Source: Vandiemenella viatica (Eukaryota > Arthropoda > Insecta > Orthoptera > Morabidae). Taken from it: 64,000 nt of DNA. The notes under the pieces are model-generated. The model was not told the DNA's origin and made no database searches. It saw only the letters and a program-made list of their open reading frames with translations. Of the stretch, positions 24,820 to 35,934 are shown one piece after another; the stretch's first letter is position 1, and each line of letters opens with the position of its first letter. The position numbers and the translations under genes are program-made. The DNA lies in contig JARYHS010008074.1 in assembly GCA_031002005.1 (NCBI GenBank), forward strand, positions 267,035,930-267,099,929, given 5' to 3'.

Positions 24820-26525
24820 CTTTATCAGAATCTCAACTTTCCATTCTTTCTAAGGGATTACCTGTTTCTCATTCCTGAATTTTGATCATGTCACTTTGGT
24901 CTGGGACACTTTAGCGTTCTGCCGCACTCTCCTTTTGCATTACCACTTTGCCACCCAGGATGGCAGTATTCAGCATGATGAGACTGAGCCATGCCTAGAG
25001 CATTTCTAACCTCAATCCAAACTAGACCCACCTCTCTTTCCTCAACACGATCCCCTCCTCATGTTCCAGGAATTCCTCACATCCAACCTGTCGTCAAAAT
25101 CTTTCCTCAACTTCATTTCCCACTCCAGCAACCTCACTGCTGTGCTATTTGAAAACTGCCCAAGAATAGGAATATCATCATTCTCCCAACTGACAAAGGC
25201 TCAACAACCATAGTCGTAAACCGCAGTGACAACGAAGCCAAAACTTTGAGACAGCTCTCTGACACCACTACATAACATCCACATCCAACAGATACTACAA
25301 CTTCAATATGCCAAGAAGTATGTGCTCTCCTTGACATCCAAGGCCACTTACAAGGACTCTCTCCCAACTCTTTGTCCCTCCTTACTGGGCAGGACTCCCG
25401 TACCCCCACCTTTTACCTTCTTACCAAGATCCACAAAACTGGAAATCCAAGGCGACCTATAATTGTGGCATACAGGTTGCGTACTGAATGGATTTCAGCA
25501 CTTGTGGATCATCACCTCCATCGTTTTGTACAGAACCCCCCTTCATTCATAAAAGATACCCCACACTTCTTCGAACAACTTTCCACAGTCCCCATTACTC
25601 TACCACCAGACTCCTACCTTATCTCCATAGATGTCTCTTCCCTTTACACCAACATCCCGTACGGTCAGAGCCTCAGTGTCATGGAAAACTTCCTGCAAAT
25701 GTGACCTCCCGACAGCCTTCCCAAGACTTCCTTCCTCATTTCCTTGGCAAACATCATTCTGTCTAACAACTAATTTTCCTTCAATTCTCAATTTTACCAC
25801 CAGATATGTGGCACTGCTATGGGAACCCACATCACACCATCCTATTCAAACCTTTTCCTGGGCCATCTGGAACTACAATTCCTAAACAATTTTTCCATTA
25901 AACCTCTTGTGTCGTTCAGATATATAGATGATATTTTAATGAACTGGACCCACAAAGAGAATCATCTAATAGACTTCCTCAACTCCCTAAACAACCAAGC
26001 CATCAGCTTTACCTGGACATACTACCACAGCCATGTTACTTTTCTTGATATTTCCTTTCAAAATGCCCACCTACATACCTCTGTTTGTATCAAACCAACA
26101 AATCTACAGCAGTATCTTCACTTCAACAGTTGTCATTCCTCCCACACCAAATGTTCCCTTCAATACAATCGGGCCATCCATGGCAAAAACATCTGCTCTG
26201 ATGAAGAATCTCTTTCCTCATACACATAAAACCTGTCTGGAGCTCTCATCTCCCACAGCTAGCCCCTGACTTAGTATACAAACAAATCTCCCATGCTACA
26301 GCCCTTCCTGTGCACAACTACTCCAAGGCGATACTCCTTGAAACTAACCACAACCCCACTTTGATCACCCAGTTCTTCCTTGGTTTTGAGTCAATTCGCC
26401 TAATCCTTCATCGTGGGCATGACTTCCTACGTTCCTTCCCCGGAATGCACACCATTCTCTATAAAATCTACCAGCTGCCCTAGGCACATCTTTCATGAGA
26501 CCACCAAATCTAAAAAATATCTTGG
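24820..26525 (+). pseudogene. PLE reverse transcriptase, frameshifted
   Basis: Blocks recognisable in order: LPTDKGSTTIVVNR (about 25180-25225), FYLLTKIHKTGNPRRPIIV (25400-25470), PPDSYLISIDVSSLYTNIPY (25607-25665), CGTAMGTHITPSYSNLFLGH (25810-25867) and the catalytic RYIDDIL (YIDD codons 25921-25932). The order and the words KIHK-GNP-RPI and SSLYTNIP are diagnostic of PLE RTs, which are closest to telomerase. Then follows HVTFLDISFQNAHLHTSV, the tail segment QQYLHFNSCHSSHTK, and PPNLKNILVHKYS just before the LTR insertion. At least three frameshifts and several stops are needed to connect these, so no active enzyme is made. Confidence 0.88.
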
Positions 26526-26540
26526 TTCACAAGTACTCAC

Positions 26541-27873
26541 TGTAAGCACCTTAGAATTTTGGTAAATTCTAGTTTTGCTTAGGTGGGACTTAGAAATTTC
26601 GAGAAGAGCAGTTTTCAACTTTAAGGAATTTCCCTGTAATCTTGCTCACAGTAACAATTTGCTACAATATAAAAAACATTTTAAAGTGTATTTATCATAT
26701 CGAAAAACATTTAGCTTAAGAGATAGTTAGGTTTGTTCATGTTGTGAAACACGCGATCATAAAAGTAAAAATTCTAAGATTTGCAATATCTTTAAATCCA
26801 GTAAAGCTACAACTGATCTTTTATCACCAGCTGTAGTCAGCACTGTCCCCGATATTTTGACAGTAAAATTAAATAATTTGGTAAAGTTTAATTAGCGATT
26901 TTAATTAAGAGAAAATAATATGCTTTTTTATTAAAAGAGATATTAATTTAAAAATTACATCAGTAGATAGCCCTAATTGAGACGATTTCGTACATATATT
27001 GGTTTCCATAAAAAGTTTAAGCATTTGTCTGGTAATTAAGTTTTTGAAAATAGATTGTCGTTGATTGTCGCTGTAAAAATTCAAACGTTTGGGTTAATCC
27101 CCTGCTTTAGAGCTTTGTATCACCATGCGGAATTAAATAAAACTTTAAAACTAATTACTCTAAATTTCTCACTAAACTGCCGTTGGACTTCCAGTAAATA
27201 AGTCTAGACACTGTCAAAGTTTAAACATTTTTAATAGTCTGGATCGTCAAATAAATTACACACACTTTTAGCTACGCCGAAGCAAAAAGATGTCATACAG
27301 TTGCTTACGTCACTGATTCTAGTGGTTCCTATAAAAGGACCCCGCCGCCATCATGTTTTTGTCTTTCTTGTTCCGGGAGCATTATGTGAGTGAGTCTGCG
27401 CAAGTGTTGTGTCGGGCGGGAGGAAATCGGTTGAAGGTGAAGCTACCGAGTCAGCCATCTTGGGACTTTGGTGTATGGCACGCGAGGTTAACTTTTAACA
27501 TGAACTTTTGAATTTTCATAAGGGGTTCGGTCAGTTTAAATTTCTCTCCTCAACTTGCAAACTTTTGGAAAAGTGTGTTCGATTTGCCTACTCAACTGTT
27601 AAATGCATATTTGAAATTTTGTGACTTTGAAAATAAAACTTGGAATTTCCGGAAAGTTAACTTTTGTCATTTCGTAGTTATCTTGCAACCTTTTCTCTAT
27701 TTGCGGTTTAACAAATATTGTGGCGACCTCAAGCATTTACGTTGAGTTTATCCGGCTACATGGTCAAATCAAAATTATTTCATGAATTTTCTGCAGAACT
27801 TTGGGTCAACATAAACTGTTAGTTGAGGCACTAAGGCTATACTACAGCCCCGGTATCAGCCTAGGGTCTTACA
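26541..27873 (+). mobile_element. Probable solo LTR inserted into the PLE
   Basis: The block starts TGTAAGCACC and ends GGTCTTACA, giving the TG...CA termini and 6-bp inverted ends (TGTAAG/CTTACA) of an LTR. TCAC flanks it on both sides (26537-26540 and 27874-27877), a 4-bp target duplication as made by many Gypsy-type integrases. It contains a TATA box and an AATAAA-like signal further on. Removing it with one TCAC rejoins the PLE reading frame from ILVHKYS to the NIHRCKTC segment without a gap. At 1333 bp it is a long LTR with no coding capacity, so it is either solo or an unrelated element with similar ends. Strand is inferred from the TATA box. Confidence 0.72.
27330..27337 (+). promoter_or_regulatory. 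TATA box of the putative LTR
   Basis: The sequence TATAAAAG lies in the context CCTATAAAAGGACCC, followed about 30 bases downstream by a less AT-rich stretch (ccgccgccatcatg) with plausible initiator sequence. Its position within the LTR (about 790 bp from the left end) would leave U3 long and R/U5 about 500 bp. No start site can be proven from sequence. Confidence 0.5.
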
Positions 27874-27879
27874 TCACCC

Positions 27880-28310
27880 AGTAATTCCCCCAAACTATCA
27901 CAGGGATCATTCCCGTGCAACATACACCGCTGTAAAACATGCAGCATGCATCCAGCAACTACCACTTACTCCAATCCTACCATAGGTCAAATATTCCCCA
28001 CCATTGGTCATGCTACTTGCATTACAACACACCTCATATTCCAACTCACATGCCTCCATTGCTCCACCTCGAATATAGGCCTCACTACTAACCAACATGC
28101 CATCAGAATTAATGGCCACAGGCAGACAATGTATACTAACAATGAGGCCCATCCATTATCAAAACATACCAGTCCCCACAAACTGAATAATTTGAACATG
28201 TGTTTCTCAGTTATGGTGATAAAGTTTTCCCTGGCAACACAACCTCCTGTGAACTGCGTAGATGGGAACTAGCCTACCTATACATTAGACATCCTCAATC
28301 TTCAATAAAT
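27880..28310 (+). pseudogene. PLE C-terminal GIY-YIG nuclease region, broken
   Basis: After the LTR, the frames read CNIHRCKTCSMH (Cys cluster), GHATCITTHLIFQLTCLHC, then SNIGLTTNQHAIRINGHRQT, and near 28262 RRWELAYLYIRHPQSSIN. This is the order of a PLE GIY-YIG domain: an HLIYxLTC strand, a YIGxT(T)xxxxxRxNGH segment, and a closing WELxYI-xxPxxxN motif. In the present copy the second tyrosine pair is degraded (SNIGLTT) and frameshifts interrupt. The same domain on the minus strand at 45026-45310 keeps HVIYHLTCNHCLASYIGLTT, which supports the identification. Such nucleases nick target DNA for PLE integration. Confidence 0.85.
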
Positions 28311-28479
28311 CCCTCCTACCAGACCCAGCATTTATTATCACTAGTTTATATTGATTATATTCTATTTTACATATTTAAAGTTTTTCGAAATATAATTTAT
28401 ATTGATATCATCACTCAGTTATTATGTTGATCTCCCACTTTCAATAATAATATAGCTTCAACATTATCGATTTTGTATT

Positions 28480-29863
28480 TGCTCTTTTCCCCTCTCCTAT
28501 TCAGCCGTCTATAATGGCCATGCCATTCAACAGACGGCCATCGTTGTGTGCTTGTCTGCTCCACCTGGTGTCTCACTTTTAGCAAGAATAAGGCTAACCA
28601 TGGAAATACAGCATATTTCTTGTTGTTGTTCTTTTTTATGTTCATCATTCCCAGCCGCCTTCATCCGTGGTAAGTGTTGGGTTGTATTTCCTTATCCTTT
28701 CTTAGTTTTATTGCCTTAATGCATTTTCCTGCCCATTGTTGTTTTATAATTTTTTGTAATGGCCCCATGACCTCCTTCTGTATTGTCTTACTCATTCCTG
28801 TCTTGTCGTTCATATGTGTTTGTCTTTCCATCTTTTCCCACTAATTTGTTTCCGATACCTTGTTTTGCCGCCAAATTGTTTGTTTTTCATTGTTTACTGC
28901 ATCCACGCAGTACCTACTCATGCCGCTTCTATCTGTGCAATTATCATCACGCTTTGCTTTCTACATCTGTGTTGTCTGTAGCCACAATATTCTCGGTGAA
29001 ATATCGTTTTCGCCATTAATGTGCAGTCAATTTTTACTATGGAATTTTGCTCTGAATGCTTTAGCTTTTCGCAGTTAAAACACACCCTGTGTAATATCAC
29101 CACTCTTTGCCTTATTTATTTTAACCATCACATTATATTTATAATTTTGTGTATTTTAACCTCACTTGCGACGTGGATTGTAGCTACTGGAATCGATTTG
29201 TTGCTTCACTCTTCTTTTCCATTTTGTAATTTCTGTACAATGATTCTGTTTGTTGTTCTGTACTACTTCTGAATGATAATTACTATTTATTTTCTTTCAA
29301 AAAATTTGGTCATTGATTTTGTTGTACTTTTTTGCTCTTGTGGTCAGCATTTCTTTGTTTGTTCCGTTTCGCGCACAGTTTTCTGAGTTATCATTTTTGG
29401 ACGATATTTTTGCTGTTTCTTCATATAGCCGTAAATATTATAAATATACTTTTTATTGCATTTTATCTTCATTTCTGCATTTTTCTGCTGTGCTGTGTCC
29501 ACTGGTAGCATATTCAGGGACTCCTTTTGTCACACCTAAGCCTTTCATATCAACAATTGTTTGGACAATTTTAGGCGTCATTATTCACATTACTCAATTT
29601 ACCCTAACATGTCACCAATATGGGAGTGGAGACTTTCTCAGTGTATTGATGACATGAATTCTTCACAGGAACTCCTGTGAAGAATTCATTTCGTGTCACC
29701 AATAGATTCATACATCTCTTCCTACAGGCTTCACGCCTTTCGCCTCGCCAAACTGTGTTCACACATTCTCTTCCTTCAATCCTGCCTTTCTCTAAATATT
29801 CCTTCAAATGGATTAACCTTTTACTCCCTTTCTCTGGCTGCCATCCGCAAATCCCTTGTGAAA
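28480..29863 (+). mobile_element. Second PLE 5' region, truncated copy
   Basis: This segment repeats 22900-24380 in the same orientation and order. Examples: 'catgccattcaacagacggc' (28520) against 'catgccattcaccagatggc' (22910); 'ccaaattgtttgtttttcattg' at both 28870 and 23280; 'ctggctgccatccgcaaatc' (29839) against 'ctggctgccatccacaaatc' (24366). The match ends abruptly near 29863, before any RT sequence. It is non-coding apart from chance frames and carries a small nested insertion at 29611-29704. Confidence 0.85.
29611..29704. mobile_element. Short insertion with 10-bp direct repeats and a perfect palindrome
   Basis: GTCACCAATA occurs at 29611-29620 and again at 29695-29704. The intervening 74 bases are absent from the paralogous PLE copy (24222-24230, where 'catgtctcccatag' runs through). 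The insert contains a 17-bp inverted repeat with a 2-nt loop at 29654-29689 (arms ATGAATTCTTCACAGGA). So it is an insertion with a target duplication, or a local duplication around a hairpin. No known family of this size comes to mind. Confidence 0.6.
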
Positions 29864-29889
29864 AAAATTAAACATTGTGAGGTATCAAC

Positions 29890-30070
29890 CTGTTGTTATG
29901 AGTAAGCAGTAACCCATGGGCTTGATATTTGTGGGGATAGGGTTTGCATTCCCACCCAACCAGCCAGATTTCTGTTTTCTGTGGTTCCCTAAAATAACTT
30001 CAGGCTAATACCAGATTTGTTACTTCAAAAAGTGAAGTGGCAGGTATTAATTTCGGCAGGATAAATTTAT
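29890..30070 (+). mobile_element. tRNA-derived SINE (degenerate)
   Basis: A degenerate B box (GGTTTGCATTCCC, about 29940) is followed by 'agatttctgttttctgtggttccctaaaata' and 'caggctaataccag'. The same body is found at 47461-47540 after a better B box. Insect SINEs share this arrangement of tRNA head plus 'ttttccgtggtttccctaaat' body. No clear tail or target duplication is visible. Confidence 0.55.
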
Positions 30071-30639
30071 TACTGGTTGATCTGAATAAATAATTAACAT
30101 ATCTTACTATGTAAGATTTTATTTATAGACTCTTTTAGTTAGGTCAAATATTATAATGTAGGGGAATTTTACAGCAGAATCAAGAATATATAGAGCAAGT
30201 AAGTAATTGATCATACGATTTGATCTTGTGATATAAGTACTGCATTATTTTTTTTGCATACTGTTAAAGAACAGCTTTCCTTTGTCCAAAGTTGATCATT
30301 TTCTTCCTATTGGTGATTATATTTCTGTACATTTATTATACCTTCCTGTTATCTCTTCTTTTTGGTGTGATATGCATTGTGTATACACAGATTGCATGTC
30401 CCAATCATTTGCACATTACATCACACCACACTTCTCTCAAGCTATTAACAAACATGGTGCGTACGTGGTACAAGATAACTGCCAATAGTTTGTGTAAATG
30501 TAGTTAACTTTATTAATGTACGATATATGCTATGATTGTATATCTTCTGGTGTGTGTATTATTTTATTATTGACTTGTTTAACTGTAAATTGACAACTTT
30601 CCACATGCCACATAGCCATTCTCTTATATTGGGATCAGT

Positions 30640-30775
30640 GGAAAATGAATGTATTGTATTATGTAACGTGGGTGCAAATTCGCATCTGTTTGTCCACATT
30701 TCGGTTTCTAAAGGTTTTCTAAAATCAGTTCAGGTGAATATCAGAATAGTTCATTCAACCTCCAGTCATGTTGAC
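30640..30775 (+). mobile_element. SINE body fragment
   Basis: The text 'ggttttctaaaatcagttcaggtgaatatcagaatagttc' matches the SINE body at 29976 and 47486 (ggttt-cct-aa-c-ctcc-ag-c-aat-tcgg-a-t-gttt). The preceding 'gcaaattcgcatctgtttgtc' would be a decayed B-box region. Confidence 0.45.
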
Positions 30776-31198
30776 AAGACATAAGATGGCAAAGGAAAAA
30801 ATCCCAGCTATCTCATTTGTTTGATTTAACATTTCTCCTTGGCAGTTTTGTGTGTATATATCTTAACAACTGGACTGCAAGAAATATACAAAGCCTATTG
30901 TAGTAAATTGCTGTGAATTGTTCTTTAAACGATTTAGTTAAAGATTACTGATGGTGAATACTGCTTTCTCCAGAAACTGCAGTAGATTAATTCCAAATGT
31001 TCTTTTCCAAGTAATTCTCTGCTCTGCTTTACACTGTGTAACAATTATACCTGTCATAAGACTTTGTAAAAAAATGTAGCCTTTAAATCTAGGCTGCATA
31101 TCCCAAGGCCTGTGGGCCACTTCATATCATTGATGAATTTAGTTTTAGTTTTTGACCATAATCAAACTGTATTACTTACATCTTTCTTTTATTTAAAT

Positions 31199-31340
31199 AC
31201 TAGCAGAGTTCCCGGCATTGCTTGGTTGAGTTGGCGTTCATTTACCCATACAGTATTTTTATTTGCGCAATGAGAAACGTGTACCAAGTTTCATACAATT
31301 CATGCCATCTATTTCCGGGATTAAAGCAAACCTAAATTCA
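31199..31340 (+). repeat. ACTAG-headed repeat, family 3 (5' end)
   Basis: It starts ACTAGCAGAGTTCCCGGCAT and continues 'gagaaacgtgtaccaagtttcat ... catctatttccggga'. The same order is found from 39635 (ACTAGCACAGTACCCGGCAT) and, more decayed, from 56888 (CATAGTACCCGGCCTTGC). Boundaries at the 3' side are unclear. Confidence 0.7.
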
Positions 31341-32456
31341 CCCACACCTTATCATGAAAGGAGTGGGTTGAAGTTGATTTACCCATACACTATTTGTAAG
31401 CTAACCTAGAATTTCATAAATTTGCAATGACGAAATTTGTTTACAGTATGGCGGGCTCAGTTAAACAACACGAAACCTCAGCTTTAGAGTCATTTAAGCA
31501 GTTAATTCAGGAAATAAATCAAACTAAACAGTTAATGCAGGCAATTAATCAAGTTTAAACAGTAAATTCATGTTGTAAATCTAAATAAACAGCTGTAGAA
31601 AGACTGAACAGAAGAACTGCATATGCAATATTTGGTTTCGGAATAATTTTGCTAAAATTAATATTTTCTTCACTTTGAGAGATAGTCGGATTAATAAGTA
31701 GTTAAAGATAATAAACCTTGTAGCGAGGAAATCGTGCTAACAAGTTTGAGTACTTTAAAAGCCTGTAGGGAAATTTAACACGTAATTACATACTGTAAAT
31801 TCGAGAAGTCGTATTTAGGAAAAATATAGAAAATCAATGTAAAGCAATAAAGAAGCTTAATTTTTGCTTACACAACATACCAAAGTTGTAAAAAGCTCTG
31901 TACAGTTTAAAGGTTGCTTTTTGAGCGATATATAATAACTTCAGACACATGGCACAAGGAAAAATTAATCACTTGAGTAATACACGTAAATTATACGGGG
32001 GGAAAACATATTTAGAATACAATATAATTTATTCCTGTAAGTCTTGTTGAGAAACATGCAGTATTTTGATCAGGATGAAACAAAATAGAGATTTTTAAAT
32101 ATGTCTGAACTAATTGGCATTGTTGGTTGCATCAGTTAGGATAGCGTTCAATTTAGAAATTAATGGTAAATCGGAGAAAACATGTAGTTCGGCAAGCATT
32201 TGAGAACACGTAGAATCATTTAAAGCAGGTTTCAAGGTCATCAGAAGGTTATTAGTGGGGTCGAAATTCGGCTATTGTGTCATAGTTATTTTTCTGTTAG
32301 AAGAATAAACTTGGCTTATTTATTATCAAATGAAAGATAATTTAATTAGAAGTAAATTAAAGGTTGTCTGAGCCTCATGGTTATAAAATTGTAGAAGTTA
32401 GAAGCAGTTTTGAGTCAAACAGAAACATATTTTTTTACAGCTAAACAGTTGAAGAT

Positions 32457-32459
<3 letters not shown>

Positions 32460-32497
<38 letters not shown>
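32460..32497. repeat. (TA)n microsatellite
   Basis: A pure TA run of about 38 bases lies immediately upstream of the ACTAG end of the next element, suggesting the element inserted into, or grew from, a TA-rich target. Confidence 0.95.
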
Positions 32498-32499
<2 letters not shown>

Positions 32500-35400
32500 T
32501 AGACGACCCGTGCGAAAATTTCGCGAATAAAATGCGATGAATAGAGAGGTTGAATGCTTGTAATATAATAAAAGTAGAACCGTACTTTTGTAGCAATTCT
32601 TTTTTTTTAGTGTAATAGGTACGCATCAAAATAGTCGCAACATATTACTGACCTTAACACAATAAAACCAACCTGAACAAAATGCACACAACATATCAAC
32701 ATCTCTGAAATATTTGTTGGTGGGCGAATAAAATGTATACATTGGGATTGTATAGCAAAACGACAGTGTTTCCGTAACAGAAAAAAAAAATATCCGAAAA
32801 GTTATTTATTGAATAAAAAAAGTTTATTGACATCTCTGGGATATCTGCTGCTGCAATCTAGGGACTTGGCTCTGAACAGTCGCATACGCGCTAAGAACTT
32901 TAAGCACCAAATTCCGAAAAATTCTTTCTAAATTTATGATTTTACCTAGTTGGAGACCTTAATTTTTGAAACGAAATGTCATTTATCGATTTTGGCTAGG
33001 TATCGAAGAATATAAATGGCTTGTAATTAAAAAAATCGCATTGTATAAATAATATTGATACTTTTGCCCTTTAAGGGTCGAATTCCAAAAAATTCCTATT
33101 ATAAAATATGGTGCTACCAAACCAGCCACCTTGGTCTTTAAGAAAGTTTTTTCTTAAAATATTATGTGGCCATAGCAGATAATTTAATACTTAATTCAAT
33201 ACCTCATTTATTGATTTCAGTTAAGTATCAAGGGAAATAAATAGCTGGTGACAGAAAAATGCGTTGTAAAAATATTAATACTATTGCCCTCTAAGGTTAG
33301 AATTTATAAAAATTTCTTTACTAAAATGTGGTAACGGAACCGAAGACCTCACTCTTTTAAATGATACCTTGTTTATCAATTTTGTTTAATTGTCAAGGTA
33401 GATAAATGGCTCGAGATACAAAAAACGCATTTTAGAAAAATTGACATTTTTGCACTTTCAGGTTCGAATTACGAAAAACTCATTTCTTAAATATAATGTT
33501 ACCACGGCGGAGACCGTAGTCCTTAATATGATATCTCATTTATCTATATCGGTTAGATATTAAGGGAGACAAATAGCTTGTGACACAAAAATGAGTTGTA
33601 GAACCATTTCTACTTTTTCCCTTTAAGGGTTGAATTCCAAAAACTTCTTTTCTAAAATATGATGTCACCAAATGCTGAGACAATATTCCTCATAATCTTA
33701 CTTGATTTATTGATTATGGATAGATATCCAGGGAGATAAGTGGCTAGAGACACAAAAAACGCGTTTTAGAAAAATTGATATTTTTACCCATTAAGGGTCG
33801 AATTACGAAACATTCCTTTCTTAGAATGTAATGTTACCACTGTGGAGACATTATTCTTTAATGTGATACCTCATTTATGTATATCGGTTAGACATTAAGG
33901 GAGATAAATCACTCGTGCCACAATAACCTGTTATAAAAAAAATTATACTTCTACCTTTTAAGGGTTGAATTCCATAAACATTCTTTCCTAAAATATGATG
34001 TCACCAAACTGAGACATTAATCCTCATAATCCTACCTCATTTATCGATTTTAGTTTGATATCCAGGGAGATAAATGGCTCGAGATTCAAAAAACGCATTT
34101 TAGAAAAATTGACATTTTTGCCCTTTAAGGGTCAAATTACGAAACATTCCTTTCTTAAAATATAATTTTACCACGGCGAAGACATTATTCTTTAATATGA
34201 TACCTCATTTATCTATATCAGTTATATATTAAGGAAGATAAATCGTTCGTGACACAAAAATGCGTTATAGAAAAATTTATACCCTTTCCCTTTAAGGGTA
34301 GAATTACAAAAACATTCTTTCTTAAAATATGATGTCACAAAACTGAGACATTACTCCTCATAATCCTACATCATTTATCGATTTTAGTTTGATATGCAGG
34401 GAGATTAACGGCTGGAGATTCAATAAACACATTTTAGAAAAATTAACATTTTTGCCCTTTAAAGGTCGAATTACGAAAAATTCCTTTCTTAAAATATAAT
34501 GTTACCATGGCTGAGACCTTATTCTTTAATATGATACCTAATTTATCTATATCGGTTTGATATTAAAAGATATAAATCATTCATGACACAAAACGCATTG
34601 TAAAAATATTGTTACTTTTGCCCTTTAAGGGTCGAATTCCGAAACATTACTGTCTTAATATATGACGTCACTAAAGCGGAGATCTTAATCTTCAAAATAA
34701 TACTTCATTAAACGATTTCAGATAGGTATCCAGGAAGATAAATGACTCGTAACACAGAAAACAGCATTTTAGAAATATTGATATTTTTGCCCTTTAAGGG
34801 TCGAATTACGAAAACCTCCTTTCTTAAAATATAATGTTACCATGGCGGAGACCTTATTCTTTAGTATGATACCTCATTTATCTATATCGGTTAGATATTA
34901 AGGGAGGTAAATCGCTCGTGACACAAAAATGCGATATAGAAAAATGTATATTTTTTCCCTTTAAGGGCTGAATTCCAAAAACATTCTTTCCTAAAATATG
35001 ATTTCACAAAGCTGAGAGATTACTCCTCATAATCGTACTTCGTTTATCGATTTTGGTTAGATATCCAGGGAGATAAATGGCTCGAGATACAAAAAACGCA
35101 TTTTAGAAACATTAACATTTTTGCCCTTTAAGTGTCGAATTACGAAAAACTCCTTTCTTAAAATATAATGTTACCATGAGAGAGACCTTATTCTTTAGTA
35201 TGATACCTCATTTATCTATGTCGGTTAGATATTAAGGGAGGTAAATTGCTCGTGACACAAAAATGCGTTATAGAAAAATGTATACTTTTTCCCTTTAAGG
35301 GCTGAATTCCAAAAACATTCTTTCCTAAAATATGATTTCACAAAGCTGAGACATTACTCCTCGTAAACATACTTCATTTATCGATTTTGGTTAGATATCC

Positions 35401-35930
35401 AGGGAGATAAATAGCTCGAGATACAAAAAACGCATTTTAGAAAAATTAAAATTTTTGTCCTTTAAGGGTCGAATTACAAAAAACTCCTGTCTTAAAATAT
35501 AATGTTACCACGGCGAAGACCTTAGTAATTAATATGATACCTCTTTTATCTACATCGGTTAGATATTAAGGGAGATAAATCGCCCGTGACACAAAAATGC
35601 ATTATAGATAAATTTATACTTTTTCCCTTTAAGGGTTGAATTCCAAAAGAGACATTACTCCTCATAATCTCAACTCATTTATCGATTTGGGTTACATATC
35701 CAGGGAGATAAATGGCTCGAGATACAAAAAACGCATTTTAGAAAAATTAACATTTTTGCGCTTTAAGGGTCGAATTACGAAAAATTCCTTTCTTAAAATG
35801 TAATGTGTTCAAAGTAGAGACCATACGCTTTAAAATGACACCTCATTCATTGATTTTGGTTAAGTATGAAGGAAGATATAGGCTTGTGTCAGAAAAATAC
35901 CTTATAGAAATAATATATATGATGATAAAT
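32498..35930 (+). repeat. ACTAG element, family 1, with a 167-bp tandem array in A/B dimers
   Basis: The element starts ACTAGACGACCCGTGCGAAA with a unique head to about 33000, then about 17 tandem units to 35800 and the tail 'accttatagaaataatatatatgatgat'. The landmark 'ccctttaaggg' recurs near 33067, 33285, 33455, 33618, 33787, 33950, 34120, 34290, 34455, 34620, 34790, 34958, 35125, 35290, 35457, 35624 and 35758, so the period is about 167 bp. From about 33455 two unit types alternate. A has 'gaattacgaaa ... atatcggttagatattaaggg'; B has 'gaattccaaaa ... ttttggttagatatccaggg', giving a dimer of about 335 bp. The unit at 35624 has lost about 33 bp. No open frame persists. A second copy lies at 53033. 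Confidence 0.9.
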
Positions 35931-35934
35931 AGAC

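Larger units (their letters stand above)
22735..28330 (+). mobile_element. Penelope-like element (PLE), split by an LTR insertion
   Basis: The element begins with a terminal motif in antisense (22740-22850). It goes on through a non-coding C/T-rich 5' region to about 24500, an RT region at about 24820-26525 and, after the insertion at 26541-27873, a GIY-YIG region at 27880-28310. PLEs are retroelements that combine an RT related to telomerase with a GIY-YIG nuclease. Internal near-repeats occur at 23690-23960 and 23930-24110 ('ttattttgttgcactttt', 'cattttatctccatttctgaatttttc'). A second copy of the 5' region follows at 28480-29863. The poly-C/poly-A tract at 22998-23026 interrupts the 5' part. 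Confidence 0.85.

Noticed and set aside
32498..35930. Regular repeats considered as a CRISPR-like array
   Set aside because: The units are contiguous without unique spacers, the period is about 167 bp and the genome is eukaryotic; this is a tandem satellite-like array.
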